Shown here: piece by piece, positions 54,282 through 62,525 of the stretch | Layout: every line of letters begins with the position of its first letter | How positions within the stretch are numbered: position 1 is the stretch's first letter | Source of the DNA: Parvibaculaceae bacterium PLY_AMNH_Bact1 | GTDB taxonomy: Bacteria > Pseudomonadota > Alphaproteobacteria > Parvibaculales > Parvibaculaceae | Direction of reading: 5' to 3' | Assembly (NCBI GenBank): GCA_032881465.1 | Contig: CP126168.1 | Coordinates: 1,674,001 to 1,738,000 of the forward strand | Length of the DNA stretch: 64,000 nucleotides | The notes under the pieces: model-generated | The model's input: only the letters and a program-made list of their open reading frames with translations | Told to the model about the DNA's origin: nothing | Databases searched by the model: none | Program-made: the position numbers and the translations under genes

Positions 54282-55028
54282 ATGAGCGAGCTAACAGGCA
54301 CGATTGTTCTAATCACGGATATTGAACATTTCATCGGACGGCCTGCAGCAAAGGCGCTTATTGAAGCCGGTGCCACGGTCTACGGAACCGACCACGCTTT
54401 TTCAGACAAGGCCGCCTGCAAAGCTGCGGAACAAGCACTACCCGGGCTCAAGGCTGTCGGTGGCGCAGACCCCGTCGTCGCCGCGGGGCGAGTATTGGAG
54501 GAAACTGGGCGCATTGACCTCCTGGTTAATAACGATGCCTTCCCAGCATTGCGGGCGTCGCTGGACACGGCGAAAGATGAAGATCTTGAAGCAACGTATA
54601 ATGCTCTTGTCTTCAAACCCTTCCGTGTTAGCCGCGCTGTCGTCCCATCCATGAAGTCATCAGGCGGCGGAAAAGTACTGTTCCTCACCTCAGCAGCGCC
54701 ACTCAACGGCCTCGCTAACTACTCCATGTATGCCTCTGCGCGGGGAGCGGCCAATTCACTCGTTCTGTCTCTCGCTCGTGAACTCGCCCCGAAAAACATT
54801 CAGGTCAACGCACTAGCACCAAACTATGTGGAGAGTGCGGATTACTTTCCGCCTGCGCTGATGGAGAATGAAGACACCAAGGCCAAGATCCTGAAAAACA
54901 TTCCACTCGGTCGATTGGGGAAACCCGAAGAAGCCGCCGCCCTCATCACCTTTCTCGCAGGGCCTCTATCTGGTTTCATCACTGGCCAGGTCATTCCCTT
55001 TGCAGGTGGCTGGGCGAACGCGCGGTAA
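54282..55028 (+). CDS. Halohydrin dehalogenase (SDR-derived)
   Basis: 248 residues from the ATG at 54282 with GGAGAGAG upstream. SDR fold, but the NAD-binding TGxxxGxG is replaced by TDIEHFIG (T12, F17, G19: the T-x4-F-x-G of halohydrin dehalogenases) and the catalytic residues are S137, Y150 and R154, giving S-x12-Y-x3-R instead of S-Y-K. The halide-pocket segment is APNYV. Length and block pattern match HheC-type enzymes. These split vicinal haloalcohols to epoxides, and open epoxides with azide, cyanide or nitrite. It is not a normal NAD(P)-dependent SDR. Confidence 0.9.
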   Translation: MSELTGTIVLITDIEHFIGRPAAKALIEAGATVYGTDHAFSDKAACKAAEQALPGLKAVGGADPVVAAGRVLEETGRIDLLVNNDAFPALRASLDTAKDEDLEATYNALVFKPFRVSRAVVPSMKSSGGGKVLFLTSAAPLNGLANYSMYASARGAANSLVLSLARELAPKNIQVNALAPNYVESADYFPPALMENEDTKAKILKNIPLGRLGKPEEAAALITFLAGPLSGFITGQVIPFAGGWANAR

Positions 55029-55036
55029 GCTGGAAC

Positions 55037-55777
55037 TCAATTGAGCTGAACAATCGGCGCCAAAGTCGGCCCAATCTCTTCGTGCACCACAAGGTCCGCA
55101 AGCCCATCCAGCTCTGTTTCCTCGCGATTCAAAATTACCAGCTTCGCGCCGTTCTTTTTCGCCATGATCGGGAAACCTGCAGCGGGATAGACTTGCAATG
55201 ACGAGCCAATCGCGATGAAGAGATCACACTCTAAAGTCGCCTCTGTCGCCCGCTCCATTTCTGCTTCCGGCATTGCCTGTCCGAAGGAGATCGTCGCAGA
55301 CTTCAGGATGCCACTGCAAAACTGGCAATCCTGTGGCTTACCATTCTCCTCATAGTGAGACCGGATTTCCGCCAGCTCATACCGCGCACCGCAATTCAGG
55401 CACGTGGCATAAGTACTGTTCCCGTGGAGCTCAATCACCTTGTCCGTCGGCACCCCTGAGTTCTGGTGAAGGTTATCGACATTTTGGGTAATGACGTGAG
55501 TGACCTTGCCTGTGTCCACCAGCTTGGCGACCGCCATATGACCCTTGTTGGGCTCAGCTGCCGCGAAGCTCCCGTCCATCGCGAATTTGCGCCGCCACGC
55601 CTCAACCCGCATCTCTTCAGAAGCCATAAAGTCCCGAAAATCAATCGGGGCCATTTTGGTCCACAGACCACCGGGACTGCGAAAATCAGGAATGCCGGAT
55701 TCTGTGCTGATCCCCGCTCCTGTGAAGACAACGGCCCGGCGACTGCTCTCGATAAGCGCCTTCAGTTCCCCCGACAT
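55037..55777 (-). CDS. cobB: Sir2-family NAD-dependent protein deacylase
   Basis: 246 residues. GAGISTESGIPDFRSPGGLW (NAD binding), TQNVDNLHQNSG, catalytic His in IELHGN, and zinc Cys pairs CLNCG and CQFCSG. Removes acetyl or other acyl groups from protein lysines. The Tyr/Arg pair of desuccinylating sirtuins is not obvious in VEAWRRKFAM (Glu where Tyr would be), so deacetylase activity is favoured. Convergent with the halohydrin dehalogenase, 8 bases apart. Confidence 0.93.
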   Translation of the reverse strand: MSGELKALIESSRRAVVFTGAGISTESGIPDFRSPGGLWTKMAPIDFRDFMASEEMRVEAWRRKFAMDGSFAAAEPNKGHMAVAKLVDTGKVTHVITQNVDNLHQNSGVPTDKVIELHGNSTYATCLNCGARYELAEIRSHYEENGKPQDCQFCSGILKSATISFGQAMPEAEMERATEATLECDLFIAIGSSLQVYPAAGFPIMAKKNGAKLVILNREETELDGLADLVVHEEIGPTLAPIVQLN

Positions 55778-55865
55778 ATTTCACTCCCCACAGTTCTCTT
55801 TGACCTTCTGGCCTGTTCCGGAAATGATACGCAAAACGAACCCCAGAAGGATAGGCAAACCACGC

Positions 55866-56285
55866 ATGCGATACTTGCACACCATGGTCCGCGTGACCGA
55901 TCTTGACGCGTCTCTAGAGTTCTACTGCACCCATTTGGGCCTAAAAAACGTCGGTCGATTTGACGTAGAAGAAGGCCGTTTTACCCTCGTCTTCCTGGCC
56001 CCAGAAGGCCAGGAGGAGGCGCAGATTGAGCTGACCTATAATTGGGACCCAGAAGAGCTCGATGAGGGCCGGAACTTCGGTCATCTTGCCTACCGCGTCG
56101 ATAACATTTACGCGACTTGCCAGAAACTAGCCGACGCGGGAATCACCATCAACCGACCACCCCGTGACGGCCGAATGGCATTTGTCCGCTCTCCAGACAA
56201 CATTTCCATTGAACTTCTCCAGGAAGGCCAGCCCCTCCCTGCTCAGGAGCCTTGGGCATCCATGGAGAATAACGGCCACTGGTAG
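55866..56285 (+). CDS. gloA: Glyoxalase I (lactoylglutathione lyase)
   Basis: 139 residues from the ATG at 55866. Metal ligands in the E. coli GloA pattern: His5 in MRYLHTMVRV, Glu in QIELTYN, His in GHLAYRV and Glu in ISIELLQ. FYCTHLGLKNVGRFD is the VOC core. Converts the methylglyoxal-glutathione adduct to lactoylglutathione. The frame is open upstream through the divergent sirtuin gene, but the native start is clearly at 55866. Confidence 0.92.
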   Translation: MRYLHTMVRVTDLDASLEFYCTHLGLKNVGRFDVEEGRFTLVFLAPEGQEEAQIELTYNWDPEELDEGRNFGHLAYRVDNIYATCQKLADAGITINRPPRDGRMAFVRSPDNISIELLQEGQPLPAQEPWASMENNGHW

Positions 56286-56335
56286 GTCGAACCTGAACAG
56301 ACTGTTCATCCAGCGTTCAAACCCTGAAGATCACT

Positions 56336-56392
56336 TTCTCCCATGAGGATGTGACGCCGGCCAATTGCAGGCCGGCCCAAGGATTGGGAGAA
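56336..56392 (+). promoter_or_regulatory. Two-tier stem masking the ribosome site of the His-rich gene
   Basis: Outer arms TTCTCCCA (56336-56343) and TGGGAGAA (56385-56392) are perfectly complementary; inside them GCCGGCC (56356-56362) pairs with GGCCGGC (56370-56376) around a 7-base loop. The right outer arm contains the Shine-Dalgarno sequence GGGAGAAGG before the ATG at 56397. This would hide the ribosome site until opened, as in RNA thermometers or protein-bound leaders. Confidence 0.55.
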
Positions 56393-56396
56393 GGAA

Positions 56397-56993
56397 ATGA
56401 TACTCGCAAGATTGGCACTCAGTGCCTGTCTGGTTGTCGGGTCTATGGCCAGCCTGTCCGCTCCAGCAGCGGCGGCAGGACCTGTAGGACTGGGCAACCT
56501 GACACCAAACAGCAACCTGCACCACATACGCGACAGACGGGGACATCATGGTCGCGGTCATGGTCGTCACTATCGCGGTGGACGCCACCACGGTGGGCAT
56601 CATGGCGGACACAGACGTCACCGCGGAGACCGGGGAGGCGCTTTTATCGCCGGTGCCATTGTTGGCGGTCTGATCGGCTGGAGCAGCGGCTACGGCTACC
56701 CCCGCGCCCACCATCAACGCTATCGTCAGCACCATAGGCCCTACCACGCACCTCGTCGCCACCACAGAAATGACTATTATGGTGGCCACTCTCGTCGGCA
56801 TTACAGCTATTCCGATGGCGGCTACAACAACCGCCACAGTTACCGCCATACCAACAGCAGAGCATGCCACCCCGTCTACAAACGGGGTCATTGGCATGGG
56901 CGTCCGGCGAAGGTCGGCGGGACCATGTGCTACAATCGTTATGGTGAAGGATATGTTGTGTCCGGCAGCCGGTATCTGATCCACTACCGCTGA
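56397..56993 (+). CDS. Histidine-rich secreted protein
   Basis: 198 residues. Signal peptide LARLALSACLVVGSMASLSAPAAAAG, then a His/Arg/Gly-rich region (such as HHIRDRRGHHGRGHGRHY and GHHGGHRRHRG), a glycine-zipper-like hydrophobic segment AFIAGAIVGGLIGWSSG, a second His/Tyr-rich region, and a C-terminal part with two Cys (ACHPVYKRGHWHG and GTMCYNRYG). The His content suggests binding of metal (Ni, Zn, Cu) or of polyanions in the periplasm. No family function known. A structured leader precedes it. Confidence 0.85.
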   Translation: MILARLALSACLVVGSMASLSAPAAAAGPVGLGNLTPNSNLHHIRDRRGHHGRGHGRHYRGGRHHGGHHGGHRRHRGDRGGAFIAGAIVGGLIGWSSGYGYPRAHHQRYRQHHRPYHAPRRHHRNDYYGGHSRRHYSYSDGGYNNRHSYRHTNSRACHPVYKRGHWHGRPAKVGGTMCYNRYGEGYVVSGSRYLIHYR

Positions 56994-57048
56994 ATTTCGG
57001 TCAGCACGAACAATTGAAACAATTACGCGGTCAGGATACGGTTTTCCC

Positions 57049-57711
57049 ATGAAAACTTATGCCCAGGCCGCGTTTTGCCTTTGTCTATCCACTCTCTTGT
57101 TCACGGGTGCTCTGATGATCCACGCACCCCTCGCCAACAGTCAGGAAGACCCGCGGACATCACCGCACTATGATGTTCGAGAGCGCTACAACTACGAAGA
57201 CCCACAGGCTGCCTATTGGGAAGGCTTTGAGCTCAAAAACGAAGGCGACTGCGAAGCAGCAATCGAACGTCTGCGGCCGCTTGCGCGCAACGGTCGAGGA
57301 TTTGAGTCAGCTCAGCATGCCTACGGACTCTGCCTTATGTCACTAGGCGGCTTACCGACAGAGAGCGGAGCACACTTCGACGTGGAGCAAGTGCGCAATA
57401 ATGAGAAATTCCAAGACGGACGCACCTGGGTAATCAGAGCTGCAAACGCGGGACATTTCCAGGCGCAACGCACTTTGCTGGCGCTCTATGCCGCCAATAT
57501 CGGACCGGACAATAGCCCAATTGAAATCGGGAAATGGCTGCGGCTATACGACGTCAACCCGCTTCGCTTAACGCTTGGTGCGGTAGATCAGAATGATGGA
57601 CTTAGATCCCATCTCCAAAAATCGATCGACAGGTCAGACTATCTTGAGGGTAAGGAATTGGCCCGTAACTGGATTCCCACCTACTGGGCACCGCCCGGCG
57701 TTCGCAATTAG
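57049..57711 (+). CDS. Secreted Sel1/TPR-like protein
   Basis: 220 residues. Signal peptide FCLCLSTLLFTGALMIHAPLANS; then YWEGFELKNEGDCEAAIERLRPLARNGRG and SAQHAYGLCLMSLGG, resembling Sel1/TPR helices, and AANAGHFQAQRTLLALYAANIG. Role unknown; probably periplasmic. Lies 15 bases before cytochrome b561. Confidence 0.72.
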   Translation: MKTYAQAAFCLCLSTLLFTGALMIHAPLANSQEDPRTSPHYDVRERYNYEDPQAAYWEGFELKNEGDCEAAIERLRPLARNGRGFESAQHAYGLCLMSLGGLPTESGAHFDVEQVRNNEKFQDGRTWVIRAANAGHFQAQRTLLALYAANIGPDNSPIEIGKWLRLYDVNPLRLTLGAVDQNDGLRSHLQKSIDRSDYLEGKELARNWIPTYWAPPGVRN

Positions 57712-57725
57712 GAACGGGGCCAGCG

Positions 57726-58298
57726 ATGCAATGGAAAAATAATGCAACACGCTACGGAATGATCGCCGCCGGGTTGCACTGGTTTGTCGCGCTATTCTTC
57801 TTAGGTAATCTGGGGCTCGGATTTTACATGAGCGACCTGGAGCTCTCTGATCCCAATCTTTTCCCTCTGTATCAACTCCACAAATCCTTCGGCATTTGCA
57901 TCTTTCTCATCGTGATGGTGCGCCTCTGCTGGCGGTTTATCGATACGCCTCCGGCCTTACCTGAAGGCATGGCCTGGTGGGAGCAAATGGCAGCCTTCCT
58001 CACCCATCTAGGTCTTTACGCCGTGCTCGTGGCAATGCCACTGACCGGCTGGATTATAGTGTCGGCCTCACCAATCAACATTCCGACCCTGGTTTTTGAC
58101 ACGGTCCCCATTCCTCATATTGGTTTCATCGCAACCGATCCAGATAAGGATCAGTGGTTGGCAATCGGTGAATGGGGACATTGGCTTCTCGCCTGGTCTG
58201 CGGGCGCAGCTGTGCTTCTCCACGCTGCTGCAGCCTTGCGGCATCACTTCATTTTGAGGGATGGCATCTTGCGTCGAATGCTTCCATGGAGTTCTTAG
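57726..58298 (+). CDS. Cytochrome b561-type membrane protein
   Basis: 190 residues, four membrane helices with heme-ligand histidines: GLHWFVALFF, YQLHKSFGICIF, THLGLYAVLVAMPLTGW and LLHAAAALRHHF. Moves electrons from quinol or another donor across the inner membrane. It precedes a YceI gene, the usual pairing for this family. Confidence 0.9.
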   Translation: MQWKNNATRYGMIAAGLHWFVALFFLGNLGLGFYMSDLELSDPNLFPLYQLHKSFGICIFLIVMVRLCWRFIDTPPALPEGMAWWEQMAAFLTHLGLYAVLVAMPLTGWIIVSASPINIPTLVFDTVPIPHIGFIATDPDKDQWLAIGEWGHWLLAWSAGAAVLLHAAAALRHHFILRDGILRRMLPWSS

Positions 58299-58349
58299 TC
58301 GGGAGCCCCTAAGCCCACACATCACCTCATTGACGCCAAAGGATAGTCC

Positions 58350-58886
58350 ATGGTTTTTCGTAGTCTCGCCATTCTGCTTCTATTTACGGTAAATGCTTTT
58401 GCCTCTGATTGGGAGATCGTTGCAGAACGAAGCAAATTGACGTTCGAAGGCACACAGGCGGGCGCCCCTTTTCAAGGCTCGTTCAAAGACTTCACAACAG
58501 AAATCAGTTTGGACCCCACCAATTTGCAAAATGCATCCATCCACGTTGATATCACAACCGCCAGTGCAAACAGCGGATCATCAGAGAGGGACAGCGCCCT
58601 GCCTGGTGCAGATTGGTTCGATGTCGAAAACCATCCAACCGCGAGCTTCACCTCATCAGCTGTCAGCAAAACAGATGTGGGATATCAGGCGGAGGGAACC
58701 CTAACAATCAAGGGATCGACCCTTCCCGTAACGCTTCCCTTCAGTCTCAGCATTGAGGGCGACGAAGCCGCAGCGGCGGGCAGTCTTACCATCGATCGAA
58801 ACGATTTCGGTGTCGGAACCGGTCCCCTCAGCCCCATGGTGGGGAACGAGGTGGCAATCTCATTTGATTTGGTCGCCACCCGTTAA
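58350..58886 (+). CDS. YceI-family periplasmic lipid-binding protein
   Basis: 178 residues. Signal peptide SLAILLLFTVNAFA, then WEIVAERSKLTFEGTQAGAPFQGSF, VDITTASANSGSSERDSALPGADWFDVENHPTASFTS and TLPFSLSIEG. YceI proteins bind isoprenoids or other amphiphiles in a lipocalin-like barrel. Grouped with cytochrome b561 upstream (52 bases), suggesting a role with quinone or isoprenoid substrates. Confidence 0.92.
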   Translation: MVFRSLAILLLFTVNAFASDWEIVAERSKLTFEGTQAGAPFQGSFKDFTTEISLDPTNLQNASIHVDITTASANSGSSERDSALPGADWFDVENHPTASFTSSAVSKTDVGYQAEGTLTIKGSTLPVTLPFSLSIEGDEAAAAGSLTIDRNDFGVGTGPLSPMVGNEVAISFDLVATR

Positions 58887-58907
58887 ACTCAGAACCAGGT
58901 CTGCCCT

Positions 58908-59315
58908 CTAGCCCGGCAGCTTATCGAACGAAGCAACACCTTCAGGAATCATGTGGAAGTCCTGAGCATCACAGGTGTAAATCGCAACCTGAGGGCCTTC
59001 AAACTGTTTGGGGTCATCCATCGACCCAACTTTCAGCAAGACAAGCCCTGGAGCGCCCGGTGCTCGCGACAGGATGCTCGTACCACAATTGCCACAAAAC
59101 TCACGCGTAACAGCAGGATCGATATCGGTCCGCTTGAAAACGTTCGGTTCGCCCTTGGTGTACTTAAACGTGCCTTCAGGCATGCCCATGGTCACGTTGG
59201 GAGAGCCGCCTGAAATATACTGGCATTCCCGGCAGTGGCATTGAGCCTTGAAGAGAGCATCTCCTTCCACCTCATAGCGCAACGCGCCGCAATAACATCC
59301 ACCTTCAACCTTCAT
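58908..59315 (-). CDS. GFA-family (glutathione-dependent formaldehyde-activating-like) zinc protein
   Basis: 135 residues from 59315, where GGGAGAAG is the ribosome site (a longer in-frame start lacks one). Zinc Cys sets: GGCYCGALRYEV, CHCRECQYISGG and FCGNCGTSI. Named after formaldehyde-activating enzyme, but most members are uncharacterised. Convergent with the YceI gene. Confidence 0.9.
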   Translation of the reverse strand: MKVEGGCYCGALRYEVEGDALFKAQCHCRECQYISGGSPNVTMGMPEGTFKYTKGEPNVFKRTDIDPAVTREFCGNCGTSILSRAPGAPGLVLLKVGSMDDPKQFEGPQVAIYTCDAQDFHMIPEGVASFDKLPG

Positions 59316-59404
59316 GACACTTCTCCCATTGGTTTTATGAAGCAAGTGTCGCAGATCAGGCGGCGCCCGACCAGTCACAGGATGTCAATGTGGGAGAGGA
59401 TTAC

Positions 59405-59479
59405 TGGTACGCCCTAGGGGAATCGAACCCCTCTTTCCAGGTTGAAAACCTGGCGTCCTAACCGATAGACGAAGGGCGC
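59405..59479 (-). tRNA. tRNA-Glu (anticodon TTC)
   Basis: 75 bases with encoded CCA. Acceptor GCGCCCT/AGGGCGT (terminal G-T wobble), anticodon stem CCAGG/CCTGG around TTTTCAA, T arm with GAGGG/CCCCT-like pairing (one G-T), discriminator A. Confidence 0.95.
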
Positions 59480-59564
59480 GCAGTGCGGCTTTAATAATGG
59501 GTCACATTCGGGAATGCAAGTGCCTAATCCCCTGATTTTTGTAGATTTTCTGGGGTTTTTGAGA

Positions 59565-61364
59565 TCAGAGCCGGGCAGCGTCATCAATTTGCAACTGGAC
59601 ACCTCTTCGTCCCTGCCAATCGTCCGCCCGAAGCCGTCCTGCGACATGGAAAACAGCGCCACCACCATTCAAAAGGCTCTCTCCAAGCTCTGAGTCGGCC
59701 GCTCTAAAGGCAATTCCCTTCAATCGACCGCCCTCGTCGCCTGCCAGGATGCAGCGCACATGATTCTGCCCGACCCGGTCTGCCCGCACAATTCGCACCC
59801 TCGGCACCGCAAACCGCGGTTCCGGGTTCCCTGCGCCATAAGGCCCAGCCTTCTCCAGCATTTCAAACATTTCGCGAGACGCCGCATCTGTTGTCAACGC
59901 CCCATCCAGTTTGAGCTGCCTTTCTTCGCCAGCAGCCATCACATCCGCTGCGATGCGGCTATTCAAAAACTCATGAAGCTCCTCCAGCTTGCCTTCTCGC
60001 ACCGTGAGGCCAGCAGCCATGGCATGCCCGCCCCCATTGACCAGAAGGCCCGCCTCAAGAGCCGCAGTCACCGCGCGTCCAAGGTCGACACCGGGAACGG
60101 ACCTGCCTGAGCCTTTGCCCTCTCCCTTACTATCAATCGCGACAACAAAGGTGGGGCGGTCGTACTTGTCTTTTATGCGGCTCGCCACGATCCCAATGAC
60201 GCCTGGGTGCCAACCTGCGCCTGATGCGATGATAAGCGGCGGAGGCTGATTGGCGCGGGTATGCGCCAGGGTTGCGTCAACCTGCTCAATCGCTTGTTCG
60301 AGAACCATGGCTTCGATCGCCTGGCGTTCCCGATTGTAGGTATCAAGAGCAATCGCAATTTCATGCGCTTCAGCCCCGTCATGTGTGGTGAGCAGCCGCG
60401 CGCCCAGGTCAGCACGGCCAACACGCCCGCCTGCATTCACACGGGGCCCAAGCAGAAAGCCGGCGTGATAAGTGCCAGGCGCCCCTTGCATCTTTGCCAC
60501 ATCCCCCAGGGCCGCGAGCCCCTTGTTCTTGCGCGACCCCATAACTTTCAGGCCTTGCGTTACAATCGCACGGTTGAGGCCCGTCAACGGCACCACGTCA
60601 CAGACAGTGCCAAGTGCCGCTATGTCGAGCATGTCCAGCAGGTTGGGTTCTTCGCGATCTCCCTCAAACCATCCTGCAGACCGCAGGGTCCGGTTAAGAG
60701 CAATCAAAAGCAGAAACGTCACACCAACAGCTGCCAGTTGTCCGAGGCCGCTCGTGTCATCCAGACGATTGGGGTTCACTACCGCGACAGCCGGCGGCAA
60801 CAAGGGTTCAGCCTGATGATGGTCAACAACAACCACATCCAACCCGCGCTCTTTTGCAATCCCGAGCGGCTTGTGCGCCATGGTGCCACAATCAACAGTA
60901 ATGATGAGCGAGACGCCTAGGTCTTTTAGCTTGAGAAACGCCGGCGCATTTGGGCCATAGCCTTCTTTGATGCGGTCAGGGATATAAATCCGCAGCGGCG
61001 CACCAATTGCTTCAAAATAAAGTTTCAGAAGGGCTGATGACGTGGCGCCATCCACGTCATAGTCGCCGAAGACAGCAACCTGCTCTTCATCAACGATAGC
61101 TTTGGTGATGCGCTCTGCAGCCTTATCCATGTCTTCCACAGTGGATGGGTCCGGCAGGAATGAGCGCAATGTGGGATTAAGGTGCTGCTCGCAAGCCTCT
61201 GCAGTGACACCACGGGCCGCCAGCACACGAGCAAGGAGTTCTGGAACATCTGCTTGCTGAGCAAGCTGTAGGGCAAGCCGATCATTTTCAAGTCGAGGGA
61301 TCCAGCGACGACTAGTCAAAGACCTGCCGACACCCAAAAATCCACTATCCGGCTCGTACTCCAA
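59565..61364 (-). CDS. recJ: Single-stranded-DNA-specific exonuclease RecJ
   Basis: 599 residues from a TTG start; AGGAGGC sits right upstream. DHH-family motifs VFGDYDVDGATSSALL, VVDHHQAEP, and later the DHHA1-like GGGHAMAAGLTV with HxxGG character. 5'-to-3' exonuclease acting in recombination and repair. Last gene of the hom-glpX-recJ run, 39 bases after glpX. Confidence 0.93.
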   Translation of the reverse strand: MEYEPDSGFLGVGRSLTSRRWIPRLENDRLALQLAQQADVPELLARVLAARGVTAEACEQHLNPTLRSFLPDPSTVEDMDKAAERITKAIVDEEQVAVFGDYDVDGATSSALLKLYFEAIGAPLRIYIPDRIKEGYGPNAPAFLKLKDLGVSLIITVDCGTMAHKPLGIAKERGLDVVVVDHHQAEPLLPPAVAVVNPNRLDDTSGLGQLAAVGVTFLLLIALNRTLRSAGWFEGDREEPNLLDMLDIAALGTVCDVVPLTGLNRAIVTQGLKVMGSRKNKGLAALGDVAKMQGAPGTYHAGFLLGPRVNAGGRVGRADLGARLLTTHDGAEAHEIAIALDTYNRERQAIEAMVLEQAIEQVDATLAHTRANQPPPLIIASGAGWHPGVIGIVASRIKDKYDRPTFVVAIDSKGEGKGSGRSVPGVDLGRAVTAALEAGLLVNGGGHAMAAGLTVREGKLEELHEFLNSRIAADVMAAGEERQLKLDGALTTDAASREMFEMLEKAGPYGAGNPEPRFAVPRVRIVRADRVGQNHVRCILAGDEGGRLKGIAFRAADSELGESLLNGGGAVFHVAGRLRADDWQGRRGVQLQIDDAARL

Positions 61365-61403
61365 TCAGCCTCCTAAAGCGCCCCAAGATCACCAAGTTCG
61401 CAC

Positions 61404-62390
61404 TCAGTCGTTTTCAAACTTTGAATCTGCTCTATGGAAGGCGCGAATGCGGCGGACGGTACCCGTTGATGATCGCATCACGATTGTATGGGTCGATACG
61501 CCTTCTTTTGTCACTTTGATCCCATCAAGCATCGACCCGTCAGTGACACCCGTCGCTGCAAAAATCACATCGCCGCTTGCCATTTCCATCATGGAATATT
61601 TGGCGTCAAAGTCTTTGACGCCCATCTTTGCAGCCCGCGCCTTTTGTTCTTCATTGTTGGTGACAAGGCGGCCCTGCATCTGTCCACCAATGCACCGAAG
61701 CGCCGCTGCCGCGAGCACACCTTCTGGGGCTCCACCGACCCCCATATAGATGTCGATGCCTGTCGTGGCATCGGTCGTCGCGATCACACCGGCAATATCA
61801 CCATCCGAGATCAAGGACACACGTGCGCCGACTTCCCGAATTTCCGAGATAAGGTTCGCATGCCGCGGACGGTCAAGAACACAGGCCGTAATCTCGCTGA
61901 CATCCACACCTTTTGCCTGGGCCAGCGCCTTAATGTTGTCACCAGCGGGCGCATCTAGATCAACAATGCCATCGGGATAGCCGCCGCCGATCGCAATCTT
62001 GTCCATGTAGACGTCAGGCGCATGCAACAAGGTCCCGCCCTCCGCCATGGCGACAACAGCCAGTGCATTCTCCATGTTCTTAGCGGTAAGCGTGGTGCCT
62101 TCCAGCGGATCAAGCGCAATGTCGACCTTTGGCCCGCCAGTGCCGACTTCCTCACCGATATAAAGCATCGGTGCCTCGTCGCGCTCTCCCTCGCCAATTA
62201 CGATCGTGCCATCAATTGGCAGTGCATTCAGCTCCTGGCGCATGGCGTCGACCGCAGCCTGATCAGCTTCTTTTTCATCGCCCCGACCTGACAGCCTGGA
62301 CGCGGCCACCGCTGCACGCTCAGTCACACGCGCGAGCTCAAGAGCCAGAGTACGGCTCAAACCCTGATTGGCGGCTTTTTTGGAAGTCAT
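61404..62390 (-). CDS. glpX: Class II fructose-1,6-bisphosphatase
   Basis: 328 residues from 62390 (GGGGATAAGA upstream; a longer in-frame ATG has no site). Metal and phosphate motifs IGEGERDEAPMLYIGEEVG and DPLEGTTL, with GVGGAPEGVLAAAAL later. Hydrolyses fructose 1,6-bisphosphate in gluconeogenesis, possibly sedoheptulose bisphosphate too. Confidence 0.94.
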   Translation of the reverse strand: MTSKKAANQGLSRTLALELARVTERAAVAASRLSGRGDEKEADQAAVDAMRQELNALPIDGTIVIGEGERDEAPMLYIGEEVGTGGPKVDIALDPLEGTTLTAKNMENALAVVAMAEGGTLLHAPDVYMDKIAIGGGYPDGIVDLDAPAGDNIKALAQAKGVDVSEITACVLDRPRHANLISEIREVGARVSLISDGDIAGVIATTDATTGIDIYMGVGGAPEGVLAAAALRCIGGQMQGRLVTNNEEQKARAAKMGVKDFDAKYSMMEMASGDVIFAATGVTDGSMLDGIKVTKEGVSTHTIVMRSSTGTVRRIRAFHRADSKFEND

Positions 62391-62436
62391 TCTTATCCCC
62401 GTTGGTTCACGTGTGTTTCTTGTGCCGACTTTTAGA

Positions 62437-62480
62437 GCATTTTCAACCAAAGTTGCAGACTTTTGTGGTTCGAAAATGCG
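62437..62480. repeat. REP-like palindromic unit, part 1
   Basis: GCATTTTC (62437-62444) pairs with GAAAATGC (62472-62479); pairing extends inward with small bulges (AACCA and AAGT against ACTTT and GGTT). With the start TAGAGCATTTTC and the end AAAATGCGACAAAAA it resembles palindromic intergenic units scattered in Rhizobiales-type genomes. Lies just upstream of glpX. Confidence 0.5.
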
Positions 62481-62499
62481 ACAAAAATGAGAGATTGAA

Positions 62500-62524
62500 G
62501 CGGTTCTCGATAACTTAGAACCGC
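62500..62524 (-). terminator. Stem after hom, possibly part 2 of the REP-like unit
   Basis: GCGGTTCT (62500-62507) and AGAACCGC (62517-62524) form a perfect 8-base stem with a 9-base loop, one base after the hom stop codon. No strong T-run follows on the minus strand, so it may stabilise the mRNA end or be part of a repeated element rather than terminate. Confidence 0.5.
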
Positions 62525-62525
62525 G

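Noticed and set aside
54282-55028. Ordinary NAD(P)-dependent short-chain dehydrogenase
   Set aside because: Both the glycine-rich cofactor loop and the catalytic Lys are replaced by halohydrin dehalogenase residues.
59510-59564. Terminator after recJ from CCCC...GGGG near 59530-59560
   Set aside because: The stem is only 4 bases, the loop is long and the minus-strand T-run is absent.
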